This document shows positions 1 through 9,559 of a stretch of DNA of 64,000 nt, in pieces. The position numbers and the translations under genes were made by a program. Origin of the DNA: Chitinophagales bacterium. Its GTDB lineage: Bacteria > Bacteroidota > Bacteroidia > Chitinophagales > UBA2359. Where the stretch lies: the NCBI GenBank assembly GCA_041392475.1, contig JAWKLZ010000002.1, positions 1,062,501 through 1,126,500 on the forward strand. The letters run 5' to 3'. How positions within the stretch are numbered: the first letter of the stretch is position 1; each line of letters begins with the position of its first letter. The notes beneath the pieces are model-generated. The model searched no databases and had not been told where the DNA came from. It saw nothing but the letters and a program-made list of their open reading frames with translations.

Positions 1-324
1 TCAAACCATTATTTGGACTCTTGAACTTATGGGGTAATTTTCAAGAGTCCAAATAATGCTGCCTTAAATGGTTGGTTTAATCGTAACTAGTTCAATACCA
101 TACAAAATTTGTAATCACTAAACACAAATTTCGTCCAAAGTCTAAAATGATTATGAAGATTGATTTTATACAGGAATTTAAACAATATTACCTCTCTTAA
201 AATATTTGACAACCACTTCACCAATCAATATAAGTTGGCATAATTATTGAAATATTTTCAATAAAACCAAAAGAATAAACATATAATACACCAGTAAAAT
301 ATTATATGCTTAATTCTATTTTTT
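1..324. other. Gene-free stretch with a strong hairpin
   Basis: No open reading frame is supported before the first gene. The left edge carries a long inverted repeat (annotated separately). A short TTCGTCCAAAGTC motif near 131-143 recurs inverted at about 4359-4371. The remainder is very AT-rich and probably holds the promoter of the gene starting at 325, but I could not pick a convincing promoter. Confidence 0.5.
7..58. repeat. 19-bp inverted repeat (hairpin)
   Basis: Positions 7-25 and 40-58 are perfectly complementary over 19 bp, with a 14-nt loop. No run of T follows on the plus strand and no run of A precedes on the left, so it does not look like a simple intrinsic terminator. It could be a processing site, a protein-binding palindrome, or the end of a gene lying left of the window. 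Confidence 0.75.
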
Positions 325-1587
325 ATGAACACGCCCATTAGAATACTTATATTATTACTATTTTCGTATTTAGTACCTGATACTTTATATGGTAAGGGAA
401 TAAATTTTATCACTGGAAGTTGGAGTGATATTCAGACCCTTGCTTTACAAAGCGAAAAACCTATTTTTGTTAAGGTTCATACTGATTGGTGTATTCCTTG
501 CAAGGATATGGATTCAGCAATTTTCTCAGAAAATGAAGTTGGTACTTATTATAACGAACACTTTATTAACTTCATTATTGATGTTGATAGTCCAACAGGA
601 ACTCAGTTTAAAAATCAATATGAGGTTAATTTCATACCTGATTTATTATTTTTTGCACCTAATGGAACATTATTGTTTAGAAATAATAACCTGAATAATA
701 AGATTCAATTACTTACTCTTGCTTATAGCGTTTTGCATCAATTCTCAATTAATAAAGAATTAAATGAGGGTTCCTCTAATATTGCAGAAAAGCCCCCTAC
801 TGCAATGAGTATCGAAATAATGCAAAAGCAGTTTGATTCAGGCTTTCAGGCTCAAAGTTTTTTACATGACTTTGCTTATGCCCTTGAAAATCATGCACTT
901 CCTTATGAAGATGTCGTAAATAAATACCTATATAAAGAGCGAAAGAAAAAAAGCTTACTATCTGCTAAAAATCAAAAATTTATTTTTCACTTCTCAGAAA
1001 ATGTACAAGTCCAAGCGTTGGATATATTGTTGCAGAACAAGTTATTTTTTGCAAAAACCTATGGGCTTCAAAATATTAATAGCAAAATTAAAAATACTTT
1101 ATTCAATTCTACTTTACAGGCTGCATATAGTAAAAACTATCGTTTGTTTAAAAGAATAAAGTTATTAGCTAAAAAGGCATCTTTTAGTGATGAAACTAAA
1201 TTTCTCTATATGCTTGATTCTAAATATTTTGAGTATTTAAAGGATTGGAAAAACTATATTGAAGTAACGTATAATTTCATGAATAAATATGATGATGACG
1301 ATCCTATTTTCCTCAATAATCAAGCAATTTCAATACTTAAGATAACTGAAAATAAGGGAACATTGAAGGAAGCAAAAAAATGGACTGAAAAATCCATTTT
1401 TATAAATCCACAGGATTACAACTATCAAACCTATGCCTATATACTTTATAAACTGGGAGAAGTAAAGGCTGCTAAAGCAGCAGCTTATCGGGCTTCAAAG
1501 TTTAACCGAGGTAATCAACAAATAGAAAAAAAGGTAGTAATGCCTAAAACAGCTATCCCTAACACAAAGAATTACGTGAAAACTTAG
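325..1587 (+). CDS. Secreted thioredoxin-fold protein with helical C-terminus
   Basis: The 420-residue protein starts with a signal peptide (about residues 1-22), so it should act in the periplasm or cell envelope. Residues about 30-140 are a thioredoxin-like domain: a WCIPC active site follows a VKVHTDW strand, and FIPD supplies the cis-proline region. Family knowledge suggests thiol-disulfide reductase or DsbD-gamma/YyaL-like activity. The remaining 280 residues are mostly helical, and the last 80 resemble a TPR-like pair (NNQAISILKITENKG and the following helices). No partner gene is adjacent on the same strand. The substrate is unknown. Confidence is high for the fold and low for a specific role. 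Confidence 0.85.
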   Translation: MNTPIRILILLLFSYLVPDTLYGKGINFITGSWSDIQTLALQSEKPIFVKVHTDWCIPCKDMDSAIFSENEVGTYYNEHFINFIIDVDSPTGTQFKNQYEVNFIPDLLFFAPNGTLLFRNNNLNNKIQLLTLAYSVLHQFSINKELNEGSSNIAEKPPTAMSIEIMQKQFDSGFQAQSFLHDFAYALENHALPYEDVVNKYLYKERKKKSLLSAKNQKFIFHFSENVQVQALDILLQNKLFFAKTYGLQNINSKIKNTLFNSTLQAAYSKNYRLFKRIKLLAKKASFSDETKFLYMLDSKYFEYLKDWKNYIEVTYNFMNKYDDDDPIFLNNQAISILKITENKGTLKEAKKWTEKSIFINPQDYNYQTYAYILYKLGEVKAAKAAAYRASKFNRGNQQIEKKVVMPKTAIPNTKNYVKT

Positions 1588-1668
1588 CGGTTCTGTTTAT
1601 TCTCATTAACACAACAGTCGGATAGTAGTATAGAATTTCTGGTTTCAGTTACTACCTGACTCATTTCT

Positions 1669-2418
1669 TTATATTCTGTATTTCAAATTGTTCAGGGTTT
1701 CTATAAATGCTTTCTTTTTTCGAGCAGATACATACACTTCTGAACCATCGCTTAGTTCTACAACTCCTTCCTTTTTGTATTTTGCAATATGTTTTAAATT
1801 AATTAGATGACTTCCATGTATTCGATAAAAATTAGAATTTACTAAAAGATCCTCGTAATACTTCAATGTCTTGGTGACTAGAATTTTTTTTCTATTTACT
1901 GTATGAAATACCGTACAATTGCCATCGGCTTCACACCTGATTATCTCTGAAATATCTACAAATGTGAGTCCATCGATACTCGGAAGTCCCAATTTTTGAA
2001 AGGCTTGTGTAGGTTTTGGAAGATTTTTAATAGCCACTGCATCGGAATTTCCCCTTCTTTTGAGATAGCGGTTCACCGCTTTTTGCAGTTCTAAAATATT
2101 AATTGGTTTCAACAAATAGTCTAATGCAGAAAATTTAATCGCTCTAATTGCATATTCATCGTAGGAAGTGGTGAATATCACTGCAAACTGTATATCTTCT
2201 ATGCTTTCAAGGAGTTGGAAACCTTCATCAGCTGCGGGCATCCGTATGTCTAAGAAGACCAATTCTGGTTGATATTCCAGAATCATTTTTAAGCCTTTGG
2301 CAGGGGAATCTGCCAATCCAACTATTTCTACTTGTGGGCAATATTCGTTCAATAAATTTCGAAGGGTGTGGCGACTTCCCTCTTCATCATCTACAATTAA
2401 ACTCCTAATCTGAGTCAT
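1669..2418 (-). CDS. LytTR-family response regulator
   Basis: The 249-residue protein has an N-terminal receiver domain (about 1-125) with the acidic pair D10/D11, phospho-acceptor D57 in VFLDIRMP, and a conserved lysine in YLLKPI. It ends in a LytTR DNA-binding domain (about 145-245; SNFYRIHGSHLINL is typical). This is the LytR/AlgR class that usually pairs with a LytS/YehU-type sensor. No such kinase is adjacent. It lies 46 bp downstream of the gldB-like gene on the same strand and is probably co-transcribed with it. Target promoters are not visible. Confidence 0.92.
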   Translation of the reverse strand: MTQIRSLIVDDEEGSRHTLRNLLNEYCPQVEIVGLADSPAKGLKMILEYQPELVFLDIRMPAADEGFQLLESIEDIQFAVIFTTSYDEYAIRAIKFSALDYLLKPINILELQKAVNRYLKRRGNSDAVAIKNLPKPTQAFQKLGLPSIDGLTFVDISEIIRCEADGNCTVFHTVNRKKILVTKTLKYYEDLLVNSNFYRIHGSHLINLKHIAKYKKEGVVELSDGSEVYVSARKKKAFIETLNNLKYRI

Positions 2419-2464
2419 GGAAATATTTTTTTTTGGTAACTATATTTTAAATATTTGTGCGGTG

Positions 2465-3520
2465 TTATAATCGAGGTTTGTACCCTGCTTTTTGCAGAAA
2501 TACTTGTCCATCTTGCAGTTTCATTAATTCTGCAACCGTAATATCTGGATTTTTTTCCATAAACTTTCGTACTATTTGCCACCCGACCCATATAGCTGTC
2601 TTACCTGGAGATTCTGGGGGCATACCACTTGTAGTAGGGGCTTCGTTGAGAAATTTTTGAAATTCTCGGTATTTTGGGCTAAAAAGCCAGTCACCTTCTA
2701 CAAAGAAATTCCACATCATGGGTTCACTTCCTTTACACCATTTTAATTGCTCTTGTGAATAACCAATTTTTAAACTATCGGGAGTATCGGGAAGCACTAT
2801 GTCTAATAGATATAGCATTTTACCTTCTTGAATCATAAAATCAATCAAGAGGTTGTACTCATTTGATTGTGGATACAATTCCTGAAAGTATGCTTTTAGT
2901 GTATTTGGAATGATGTAAGGCTCTTCAAAACGCTGAGATAGATAGGTAGGGATACCAATGGACTTATAATAGGGGTAGTCTTTACCAAAATACATGTCCA
3001 AATTAATCGCCAAAATATTGCTGCCGTAAGTTGCTGCGGCAGGACCGAATTCTGCTATATGGGTATAGACTGTGGGGATTTGAACTTCTGGTAAATAATA
3101 TTTTGTATATTGAAATGCTGTTGTAAATTCTTTTTTTAAACCTTCTAAATTTGGATACTTTACCATTGCAGTGTCATAAAGGCTTTGAATGTCTTTATTT
3201 TTTAGAAAAGGAATCATGGCATTTTGGTAACTTCTCGCACTATCTATTGCACCAAAGTTCATTAGCTTTTCCACATAAAAATTGAAGTAATTAGGGTATT
3301 TTTGGGACAATTCATCTAAACCCTTTTCATAATTTGTGGTGTCTATGTTAAACAAATCTTGCTCAAATCGTTTAAATGATAGGTTTACATCGATATTGGA
3401 AATATCAGGTTTTTCTTTGGTAGTTTGGCAAGCATTGAAGAAAACAGTAAAAATCAACAAACATATTAATAAGAAAAAATTGATGCTTGCTAAAACAGGC
3501 TTATAGGCATTTATACTCAT
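2465..3520 (-). CDS. gldB: Gliding motility lipoprotein GldB-like
   Basis: The 351-residue protein has a hydrophobic lipoprotein signal ending in FFNAC (C31), so the mature protein should be lipid-anchored. The body carries features of the Bacteroidota GldB family: FKRFEQDLF near the N-terminus, an AINLDMYFGKDYPYY segment, and a C-terminal region containing WVGWQIVRKFMEKNPD. In Flavobacterium johnsoniae GldB is needed for gliding and type IX secretion; homologues also occur in non-gliding relatives. The LytTR regulator follows 46 bp downstream. Confidence is good for the family, moderate for a true gliding role. Confidence 0.82.
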   Translation of the reverse strand: MSINAYKPVLASINFFLLICLLIFTVFFNACQTTKEKPDISNIDVNLSFKRFEQDLFNIDTTNYEKGLDELSQKYPNYFNFYVEKLMNFGAIDSARSYQNAMIPFLKNKDIQSLYDTAMVKYPNLEGLKKEFTTAFQYTKYYLPEVQIPTVYTHIAEFGPAAATYGSNILAINLDMYFGKDYPYYKSIGIPTYLSQRFEEPYIIPNTLKAYFQELYPQSNEYNLLIDFMIQEGKMLYLLDIVLPDTPDSLKIGYSQEQLKWCKGSEPMMWNFFVEGDWLFSPKYREFQKFLNEAPTTSGMPPESPGKTAIWVGWQIVRKFMEKNPDITVAELMKLQDGQVFLQKAGYKPRL

Positions 3521-3625
3521 GTAGAAATGTAATTTTAGTAATTAATGAATATTTTTAAGTCTAAACAAAACCAATATTTCATTTGAATAGTTGATTGAAC
3601 ATATTTAAACCATAAAAAAGATGCT

Positions 3626-4264
3626 ATGAAAAAAATGACTTTCTTCTTTGTAGGTATTTTACTATTATTTAGCAATGTTCTTAACGCACAAAATTGGCGT
3701 TTTGGTTTAACATTGGCTCCTACGACCAACTGGCTTACCAATGAGAACAAAGATATTGAAACCAGTTCTAAGTTGAGTTTAGGTTATGGATTAATTGCAG
3801 ATTACCAGTTTGATGAACGATATGCAGTTTCTACGGGTTTCTTTTTCAACAAGGCTGCGGCAAAGTTTACTCCTGAACCCCCAACCATTGGAGATACGAG
3901 TGAAATCAGCCTCAAAGTGCAATATGTGGAAATCCCATTGACTTTGAAGTTGAAAACCAATGAGTTTGGTTATCTGACTTATTTTGCCCAAGTGGGTTTG
4001 ACTCCAGGTTTGGCATTGAATAGTCGCTACGACCAAGAAATTTCGGGAGGCGAAGACATCGTGAATGAGAAAGCAAAAAAGTTTGTAAATAACATCAATT
4101 TATCTGCAACGATTGGCGGTGGCTTGGAATATTCTATTTCAGAAACTACTTCTTTATTCGCAGGTTTATTTTTTCAAAATGGATTGCTCAATGTGATTGA
4201 AGACAATGATGGTGATAGGATGTCTTTTGGTAGTCTAAGTTTGCGGTTGGGAATATTCTTCTAA
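3626..4264 (+). CDS. Outer-membrane beta-barrel protein (PorT/OMP_b-brl family)
   Basis: The 212-residue protein has a clear signal peptide (MKKMTFFFVGILLLFSNVLNA), then alternating amphipathic strands and a C-terminus ending in an aromatic residue (LRLGIFF), typical of small outer-membrane barrels. The opening NWRFGLTLAPTTNWL and the internal LGYGLIADYQF and GGGLEYSIS strands match the PorT-like/OMP_b-brl family common in Bacteroidota. It is transcribed away from gldB. The role could be envelope structure or type IX secretion, but only the fold class is supported. Confidence 0.83.
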   Translation: MKKMTFFFVGILLLFSNVLNAQNWRFGLTLAPTTNWLTNENKDIETSSKLSLGYGLIADYQFDERYAVSTGFFFNKAAAKFTPEPPTIGDTSEISLKVQYVEIPLTLKLKTNEFGYLTYFAQVGLTPGLALNSRYDQEISGGEDIVNEKAKKFVNNINLSATIGGGLEYSISETTSLFAGLFFQNGLLNVIEDNDGDRMSFGSLSLRLGIFF

Positions 4265-4698
4265 TATTGCTGAGAAAATAACTTTACATTTTTTTGAAAA
4301 CCTCTCTTTTCTCACCTTTTAAAAGAAAGACAAAGATTGTAAAGTTATTTTTTCTTTTGGACTTTGGACGAAAGAAGTAGGAAGCAAGATGCGAGATATA
4401 AAAAATTGATAATCAAAATCTTAACCTAATGATACAATTGATTGCAAATAATTGATTATCAATTAATTAAGTTTTTACTTTCTATATCTTTACCCCTTCG
4501 CTCAAAGTCTAATTTCCTTGTTCCTTGATGTATTTTTAAGTAAATGTTTTCCAGCCATTTAATTCAATTCCCCTTCTTACTCATACCTCAATTTCAATAA
4601 ATTTCCAATTATTTCTCTTTGTCCAGAACTTTTTCTTCAATCTTAGTGTATAACTAACAATAAGTCTATTTTACAAGCAAACTCGTAACAATAAATAT
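4265..4698. other. 434-bp intergenic region with a large imperfect palindrome
   Basis: No gene is supported here. A perfect 13-bp inverted repeat (4404-4416 with 4452-4464) sits at the centre of a wider, imperfect symmetry. GATATA/TATATC elements and inverted GACTTTGGACGAA (about 4359-4371) versus TTCGCTCAAAGTC lie outside it, spanning roughly 4355-4511. The outer motif is shared with position 131-143. The region just before 4699 should contain the nadE promoter, not identified. Confidence 0.55.
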
Positions 4699-6348
4699 AT
4701 GCGAATAGCGATTGCCCAGCAAAACTACCACATTGGCAACTTTGAAGCCAATTACCAAAAAATTCGTCAAGCAGTTCAAGCTGCAAAAGCACAAGGAGCG
4801 GATATCGTAGCCTTTCCAGAATTGGCAGTATGTGGTTATCCTCCTCGTGATTTTTTGGAGTTTCGAGATTTTATCAATAAGTGCCAAGGAGTTATTGAGA
4901 AATTGAAGGCAGATAGTGAGGGAATTGCAATTGTCGTTGGTGCGCCAAGTATCAATCCTGTGATTGAAGGAAAAGACCTCTTCAATTCGGCCTATTTTAT
5001 TGCAGATGGTGAAGTACAGCACATTGCAAACAAGGCATTGCTACCAACCTACGATATTTTTGACGAGTATCGCTACTTTGAACCTGCCCATGAATTTTCG
5101 GTGGTAGAATACAAGGGCAAAAGAATTGCACTGACGATTTGTGAAGATATTTGGAATATTGCGAATGAAAATCCATTGTACAAAGTTTGCCCTATGGATA
5201 AATTGATTGGGCAAAAACCTGATTTTATGCTCAATATATCCGCATCTCCTTTTGCCTACAACCATTCTGAAGAACGCAGATTGGTAGTCGCTGCAAATGT
5301 GGAACGCTATAAGATTCCGATGATTTATGTCAATATGGTGGGCGCACAAACGGAGGTGATTTTTGATGGTGGTTCTTTGGTGATTGATGATGCGGGCAAT
5401 ACAATTGATGAAATGCCTTTCTTTGAAGAATGTATGCGGGTGTATGAACTTGCCCCTCTTTTCAATGCCAAGCGTGATGAGGCAAAGGACAAACTTCAAG
5501 TCAAAGAAAAAATGGACTTGATTCACCGTGCCTTGCTCTTGGGAATTCGTGATTATTTCGGAAAGTTGGGCTTCAAAAAGGCGATTTTGGGATTGTCGGG
5601 GGGCATTGATTCAGCACTAACCTTGGCTTTGGCGGCTGAGGCTTTGGGCAGTGAAAATGTGTATGCAGTGATGATGCCTTCCAAATTTTCTTCTGATCAT
5701 TCCATCAGCGATTCGGAACAACTGGTGAAAAACCTGGGCTGCAAAGCTGACATCATTTCGATTGAAGATGCTTTCAATGCTTTTACCAAAACCCTTCAAC
5801 CTCAGTTTGGCGATTTGCCCTTCAATGTAGCGGAAGAGAACATTCAGGCTCGTTCGAGAGCAGTGATTTTGATGGCTTTGTCGAATAAATTTGGCTATAT
5901 TCTACTGAATACTTCGAATAAGAGTGAGGCAGCAGTGGGCTATGGCACATTGTATGGTGATATGGCTGGTGGTTTGTCGGTCATTGGCGATGTCTATAAA
6001 ACAGATGTTTTTGCATTGTGTCACTACCTCAATCGAAACGGAGAAATCATTCCCGAAAACATCATCACCAAACCTCCTTCTGCCGAACTTCGACCCAACC
6101 AAAAAGATTCGGATTCTCTGCCTGACTACGATATTTTGGATGAAATTTTGTACCAATACATTGAAGAACGCCAAGGCCCGAATGAATTGATAGCAATGGG
6201 TTTTGATGAAAAACTAGTGCGCCGTATTTTGAAGCTCGTCAATACGAATGAATACAAACGCTACCAAACTCCTCCAATGCTTCGTGTTTCTTCAAAGGCA
6301 TTTGGTATGGGAAGACGGATGCCGATTGTAGGGAAATATTTGTCGTGA
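4699..6348 (+). CDS. nadE: Glutamine-dependent NAD+ synthase
   Basis: This 549-residue enzyme makes NAD+ from nicotinic acid adenine dinucleotide, ATP and glutamine in the cytoplasm. The N-terminal amidase (about 1-245) is of the nitrilase fold with E41 (FPELAVCGYP), a lysine in NKALLPTYD, and nucleophile C148 (TICEDIW). The C-terminal synthetase (about 270-549) has the ATP-binding P-loop SGGIDS at 300-305 and the TSNKSE segment. Length is normal for the two-domain bacterial enzyme. mutY follows on the same strand after about 107 bp. Confidence 0.97.
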   Translation: MRIAIAQQNYHIGNFEANYQKIRQAVQAAKAQGADIVAFPELAVCGYPPRDFLEFRDFINKCQGVIEKLKADSEGIAIVVGAPSINPVIEGKDLFNSAYFIADGEVQHIANKALLPTYDIFDEYRYFEPAHEFSVVEYKGKRIALTICEDIWNIANENPLYKVCPMDKLIGQKPDFMLNISASPFAYNHSEERRLVVAANVERYKIPMIYVNMVGAQTEVIFDGGSLVIDDAGNTIDEMPFFEECMRVYELAPLFNAKRDEAKDKLQVKEKMDLIHRALLLGIRDYFGKLGFKKAILGLSGGIDSALTLALAAEALGSENVYAVMMPSKFSSDHSISDSEQLVKNLGCKADIISIEDAFNAFTKTLQPQFGDLPFNVAEENIQARSRAVILMALSNKFGYILLNTSNKSEAAVGYGTLYGDMAGGLSVIGDVYKTDVFALCHYLNRNGEIIPENIITKPPSAELRPNQKDSDSLPDYDILDEILYQYIEERQGPNELIAMGFDEKLVRRILKLVNTNEYKRYQTPPMLRVSSKAFGMGRRMPIVGKYLS

Positions 6349-6455
6349 AATGGCTGAATGGCTATACAACAGAACCATTCAACCAATAAATGGTTGTATT
6401 TGTCGCTTGAACCTACGAAGTCATTTTGCTTTCACAAAACCTCAACCATTCAACA

Positions 6456-7544
6456 ATGAAACACCCTTTCACCGAGTACCTCCTTCAATGGGCAAAAGAA
6501 AATCCCCGAAACCTTCCGTGGAAAGACACCAAAGACCCCTACAAAATTTGGCTTTCTGAAATCATTCTCCAACAAACAAGAGTAGCACAGGGGAAACCAT
6601 ATTACGAAAAATTTGCTGCAACTTACCCAAAAGTAGAAGACTTGGCGAATGCTCCCGAAGATGAGGTGATGCGGATGTGGGAGGGTTTGGGTTATTATTC
6701 TAGGGCGAGAAATATGCACGCTGCTGCAAAGTATATTGCCTACGAATTGAAGGGAAAATTTCCTGATTCTCACAAAGAGATTCTGCAACTGAAAGGCGTA
6801 GGTGCTTACACGGCTGCTGCAATTGCTTCTTTTGCATTTGACCTACCGCATCCTGTAGTGGACGGCAATGTGTATCGAGTTTTATCGAGAAGGTTTGGTA
6901 TCGAAACTCCAATTGACAGCACCGAAGGCAAAAAAGAATTTGCGCTATTGGCAGAAGAACTGCTGGACAAAGAAAATCCAAGTGTTTACAATCAAGCCAT
7001 TATGGACTTTGGTTCACTTCAATGCACACCCAACAATCCCAACTGTGGCAACTGCCCATTGCAGGAAAACTGTGTGGCTTTTCACAAAGGTTTGATTTCC
7101 AAATTGCCGATTAAAGGCAATAAATTGAAGAAGACAACTCGTTATTTTCACTATTTGATGCTGCAATTGCCCAACGAAAAGTTTTTACTGCAAAAGCGGG
7201 TAGGAAAAGGTATTTGGAGAAACTTGTATCAATTCCCACTAATTGAAGGAAATCAACTCCTAGATTTGGAGGAATTAAGACAAACCGAAGAATGGAATCA
7301 GCTATTTATCAATCAAAAAACTACGGTTAAAAAAGCCTCCAAAACTTACAAACACTTATTAACCCACCAAACTATCTTCCTTCAATTTTTTGAGCTGCAA
7401 TTGAAGGAAAGTCCTCCTACCCTATCGGATTGTATTGAAGTAGATGCTGCTGACTTTGACAACTATGCTTTTCCGAGAGTGATGAATCGTTTTTTGGAGG
7501 ATAGGGAAAATCGAGAGTTGGGGCAGTTGGATATGTTTTCATAA
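6456..7544 (+). CDS. mutY: A/G-specific adenine DNA glycosylase
   Basis: The ATG at 6456 is preferred (362 residues, beginning MKHPFTEYL); an in-frame TTG at 6426 adds ten unconserved residues. MutY removes adenine mispaired with 8-oxoguanine. Visible are catalytic E35 (EIILQQTRV), a helix-hairpin-helix (LKGVGAYTAAAIASFAF), catalytic D136 (VVDGNVYR), and a [4Fe-4S] loop with Cys spacing 6-2-5 (CTPNNPNCGNCPLQENC). A C-terminal NUDIX-like domain (about 225-350) should recognise 8-oxoG. It lies close behind nadE and may be co-transcribed. Confidence 0.96.
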   Translation: MKHPFTEYLLQWAKENPRNLPWKDTKDPYKIWLSEIILQQTRVAQGKPYYEKFAATYPKVEDLANAPEDEVMRMWEGLGYYSRARNMHAAAKYIAYELKGKFPDSHKEILQLKGVGAYTAAAIASFAFDLPHPVVDGNVYRVLSRRFGIETPIDSTEGKKEFALLAEELLDKENPSVYNQAIMDFGSLQCTPNNPNCGNCPLQENCVAFHKGLISKLPIKGNKLKKTTRYFHYLMLQLPNEKFLLQKRVGKGIWRNLYQFPLIEGNQLLDLEELRQTEEWNQLFINQKTTVKKASKTYKHLLTHQTIFLQFFELQLKESPPTLSDCIEVDAADFDNYAFPRVMNRFLEDRENRELGQLDMFS

Positions 7545-7614
7545 AAAAACCCAACGTTCACAAACAATTACCTGCTATGGTGGTTATGACTCCTCAAATC
7601 CAATTTATATTTTC

Positions 7615-8247
7615 ATGCACCTATCAAAAACCGACATCCAAAATACTCCTCGCATCAAGCGACTGAATATCATTAACTCCATTACTGGTGTAAAACCTGC
7701 AAACCTAATTGGTAGTATTTCCAATGACGGTCAGACCAATTTAGCCATTTTCAGTTCTGTGATACACTTGGGTAGCAATCCTGCACTTTTGGGATTCATT
7801 TCCAGACCTTCGGGAGATGTTCGCAGACATACACACGAAAATATTATCGCCAATGGATTTTATACCATCAATCATGTTCACCCTCATTTCATTGAAAAGG
7901 CACACTATACTTCTGTCAAATTTGAAGCCGAAGAATCGGAATTTAAAAAATGTCAGTTAACCGAAGAATGTTTATTTGACTTCAAAGCTCCTTTTGTAAA
8001 AGAGAGCAGGCTGAAAATAGGCATGAAATTTTTGGAGGAAATTCCTATCAAAGCCAACAATACTATTTTGGTAGTTGGAGAAGTTCAACACATTGTAGTT
8101 CAGGAGGAAGCGGTGGACAAAAAAGGTCATATTGATTTGAATCAATTGGATAGCGTAGGGATTTCTGGTCTGAACAGTTACTACAGATTGGAAAAGTTAG
8201 CCCAACTTCCTTATGCACGAATAGCAGAATTACCTGATTTTCAGTAA
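7615..8247 (+). CDS. Flavin reductase-like (FMN-binding split barrel) protein
   Basis: The 210-residue protein resembles the flavin reductase-like/DIM6-NTAB family: NSITGVKPANLIGSIS near the N-terminus, SNDGQTNLAIFSSV, and SRPSGDVRRHTHENI, a typical FMN-phosphate contact region. The family binds FMN and often reduces flavin or acts on flavin-dependent substrates; the substrate here is unknown. It is 70 bp downstream of mutY on the same strand and convergent with the DUF4403 gene, with only 22 bp between stop codons. Confidence 0.82.
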   Translation: MHLSKTDIQNTPRIKRLNIINSITGVKPANLIGSISNDGQTNLAIFSSVIHLGSNPALLGFISRPSGDVRRHTHENIIANGFYTINHVHPHFIEKAHYTSVKFEAEESEFKKCQLTEECLFDFKAPFVKESRLKIGMKFLEEIPIKANNTILVVGEVQHIVVQEEAVDKKGHIDLNQLDSVGISGLNSYYRLEKLAQLPYARIAELPDFQ

Positions 8248-8269
8248 TTTTCTGTTCACAGAATAATTA

Positions 8270-9559
8270 TCAGCCAACAACCAGCACCCATTCTGTTCCT
8301 ACTTTTCCTTCAATGTACAATGCGGCATCTGTCAAGTAAATATCATCGACTTCAAAATAATTCAAAACGCCATTCAAATTGGCGTAATCTTCAAAGTCAA
8401 TATTTTTCATTTCACGCTCCAAAAAAGCAGGTAATTGTTGGAGTAGGTGATTCGCACCTTGTTCCATTTTTTCGTGAAGGAAATGTTCAAGGCTTTTTTT
8501 TGCCAAACGACTTCCCATTTGCAGCCACCTATCGTCCGACTCCAAGGAATAAGAAAAATCATTGATAGTTAGTTTTTTAGCAGCTTTGTCATACATAGGA
8601 ACAAGTTGTAGATAAGCAACGCCTGCCAGTTTTTTGCTGAACATACCCCATTTTACATACGCATTGATTTTGGATTCTGCTACCAAGACATTGTTATCAG
8701 TTCCAAAACGAATGTAATCAATCGTCAGCCATTGTTTACCACCGTCAAACTCGAAATGTTTGTTTTCAAGGAGTTTAGACATGGCTTCAAAACCTATAAT
8801 AGCAGTCGCATTTTCACGTTTTGGCAGGACTTGTAAATAGTTGTTAATCAAAAAATCAGGCAAAATACGAGTTCCTTCATAGCGGCTTTGGGCAGGCGCT
8901 CCAAAAATGGCTTCTGGTTGGACAGGTAAATTGAGGGTAATCTCTATATGATTGGTGGCAACCATAAACGATCCTACTTCCACTTTGTCTGCCTCCAATT
9001 TTACATCCAACCATGTATCAAAATCATCGTGCAAACTGATAGGTTCTCTGAGTATTTTCCACGCATCCTCCACATAAGAATGTACATTTAGTTCTTTTGC
9101 AACCCATTGATCTATCGAGTTTGCAAAGGTATTGACCTGATCCTGAATGAAAGGACTTAAAATTCCTGCCAAACCTATTTTTACCAAGACGACCTCCATA
9201 AAAGGTTTATGTGTCCATTCAAAAGTACCCGTCGTTTGGGTAAACAACTGCCAACCATTGTTTAAAATAGGCTTGAGACGGTAGTTTACTTCAATGTCAA
9301 ACTCTGTTTTGTCGACTTGCGGTGTGTAAATATCAAAAACACCCAATAGTTGCTTTTTGAGTTTCATTTTTGCCCATACATGCAGGTGGGCTGTCAGCAA
9401 CAAAAAACCATCTTGCCCTACGACTTTGATAGGAGCAGTTTTCGTTACCTTCAAATCAACCATATTGCCGCCCTGTTCGTCGTGCAAAAGTGTTTCTTGA
9501 AAATAGGCATTTGCCTGTTTTTCAACAACTTCAATAGGAACTTTGATTTGTAGATTCAA
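8270..9559 (-). CDS. DUF4403 family protein with uncertain or broken start
   Basis: The longest uninterrupted frame gives 429 residues and opens at a TTG. The body matches the DUF4403 family, with repeated beta-rich segments (GFLLLTAHLHVWAKMKLKKQ, LTIDYIRFGTDNNVLVAESKINA) and C-terminal PAFLEREMKNIDFEDYANLNG. The same frame stays coding-like upstream and meets a natural ATG at 9625-9623, but a TGA at 9613-9611, four codons after that ATG, interrupts it. The protein either starts at the internal TTG or CTG, or the gene carries a nonsense change or base error. No lipoprotein signal is seen. Function is unknown. Confidence 0.8.
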   Translation of the reverse strand: MNLQIKVPIEVVEKQANAYFQETLLHDEQGGNMVDLKVTKTAPIKVVGQDGFLLLTAHLHVWAKMKLKKQLLGVFDIYTPQVDKTEFDIEVNYRLKPILNNGWQLFTQTTGTFEWTHKPFMEVVLVKIGLAGILSPFIQDQVNTFANSIDQWVAKELNVHSYVEDAWKILREPISLHDDFDTWLDVKLEADKVEVGSFMVATNHIEITLNLPVQPEAIFGAPAQSRYEGTRILPDFLINNYLQVLPKRENATAIIGFEAMSKLLENKHFEFDGGKQWLTIDYIRFGTDNNVLVAESKINAYVKWGMFSKKLAGVAYLQLVPMYDKAAKKLTINDFSYSLESDDRWLQMGSRLAKKSLEHFLHEKMEQGANHLLQQLPAFLEREMKNIDFEDYANLNGVLNYFEVDDIYLTDAALYIEGKVGTEWVLVVG

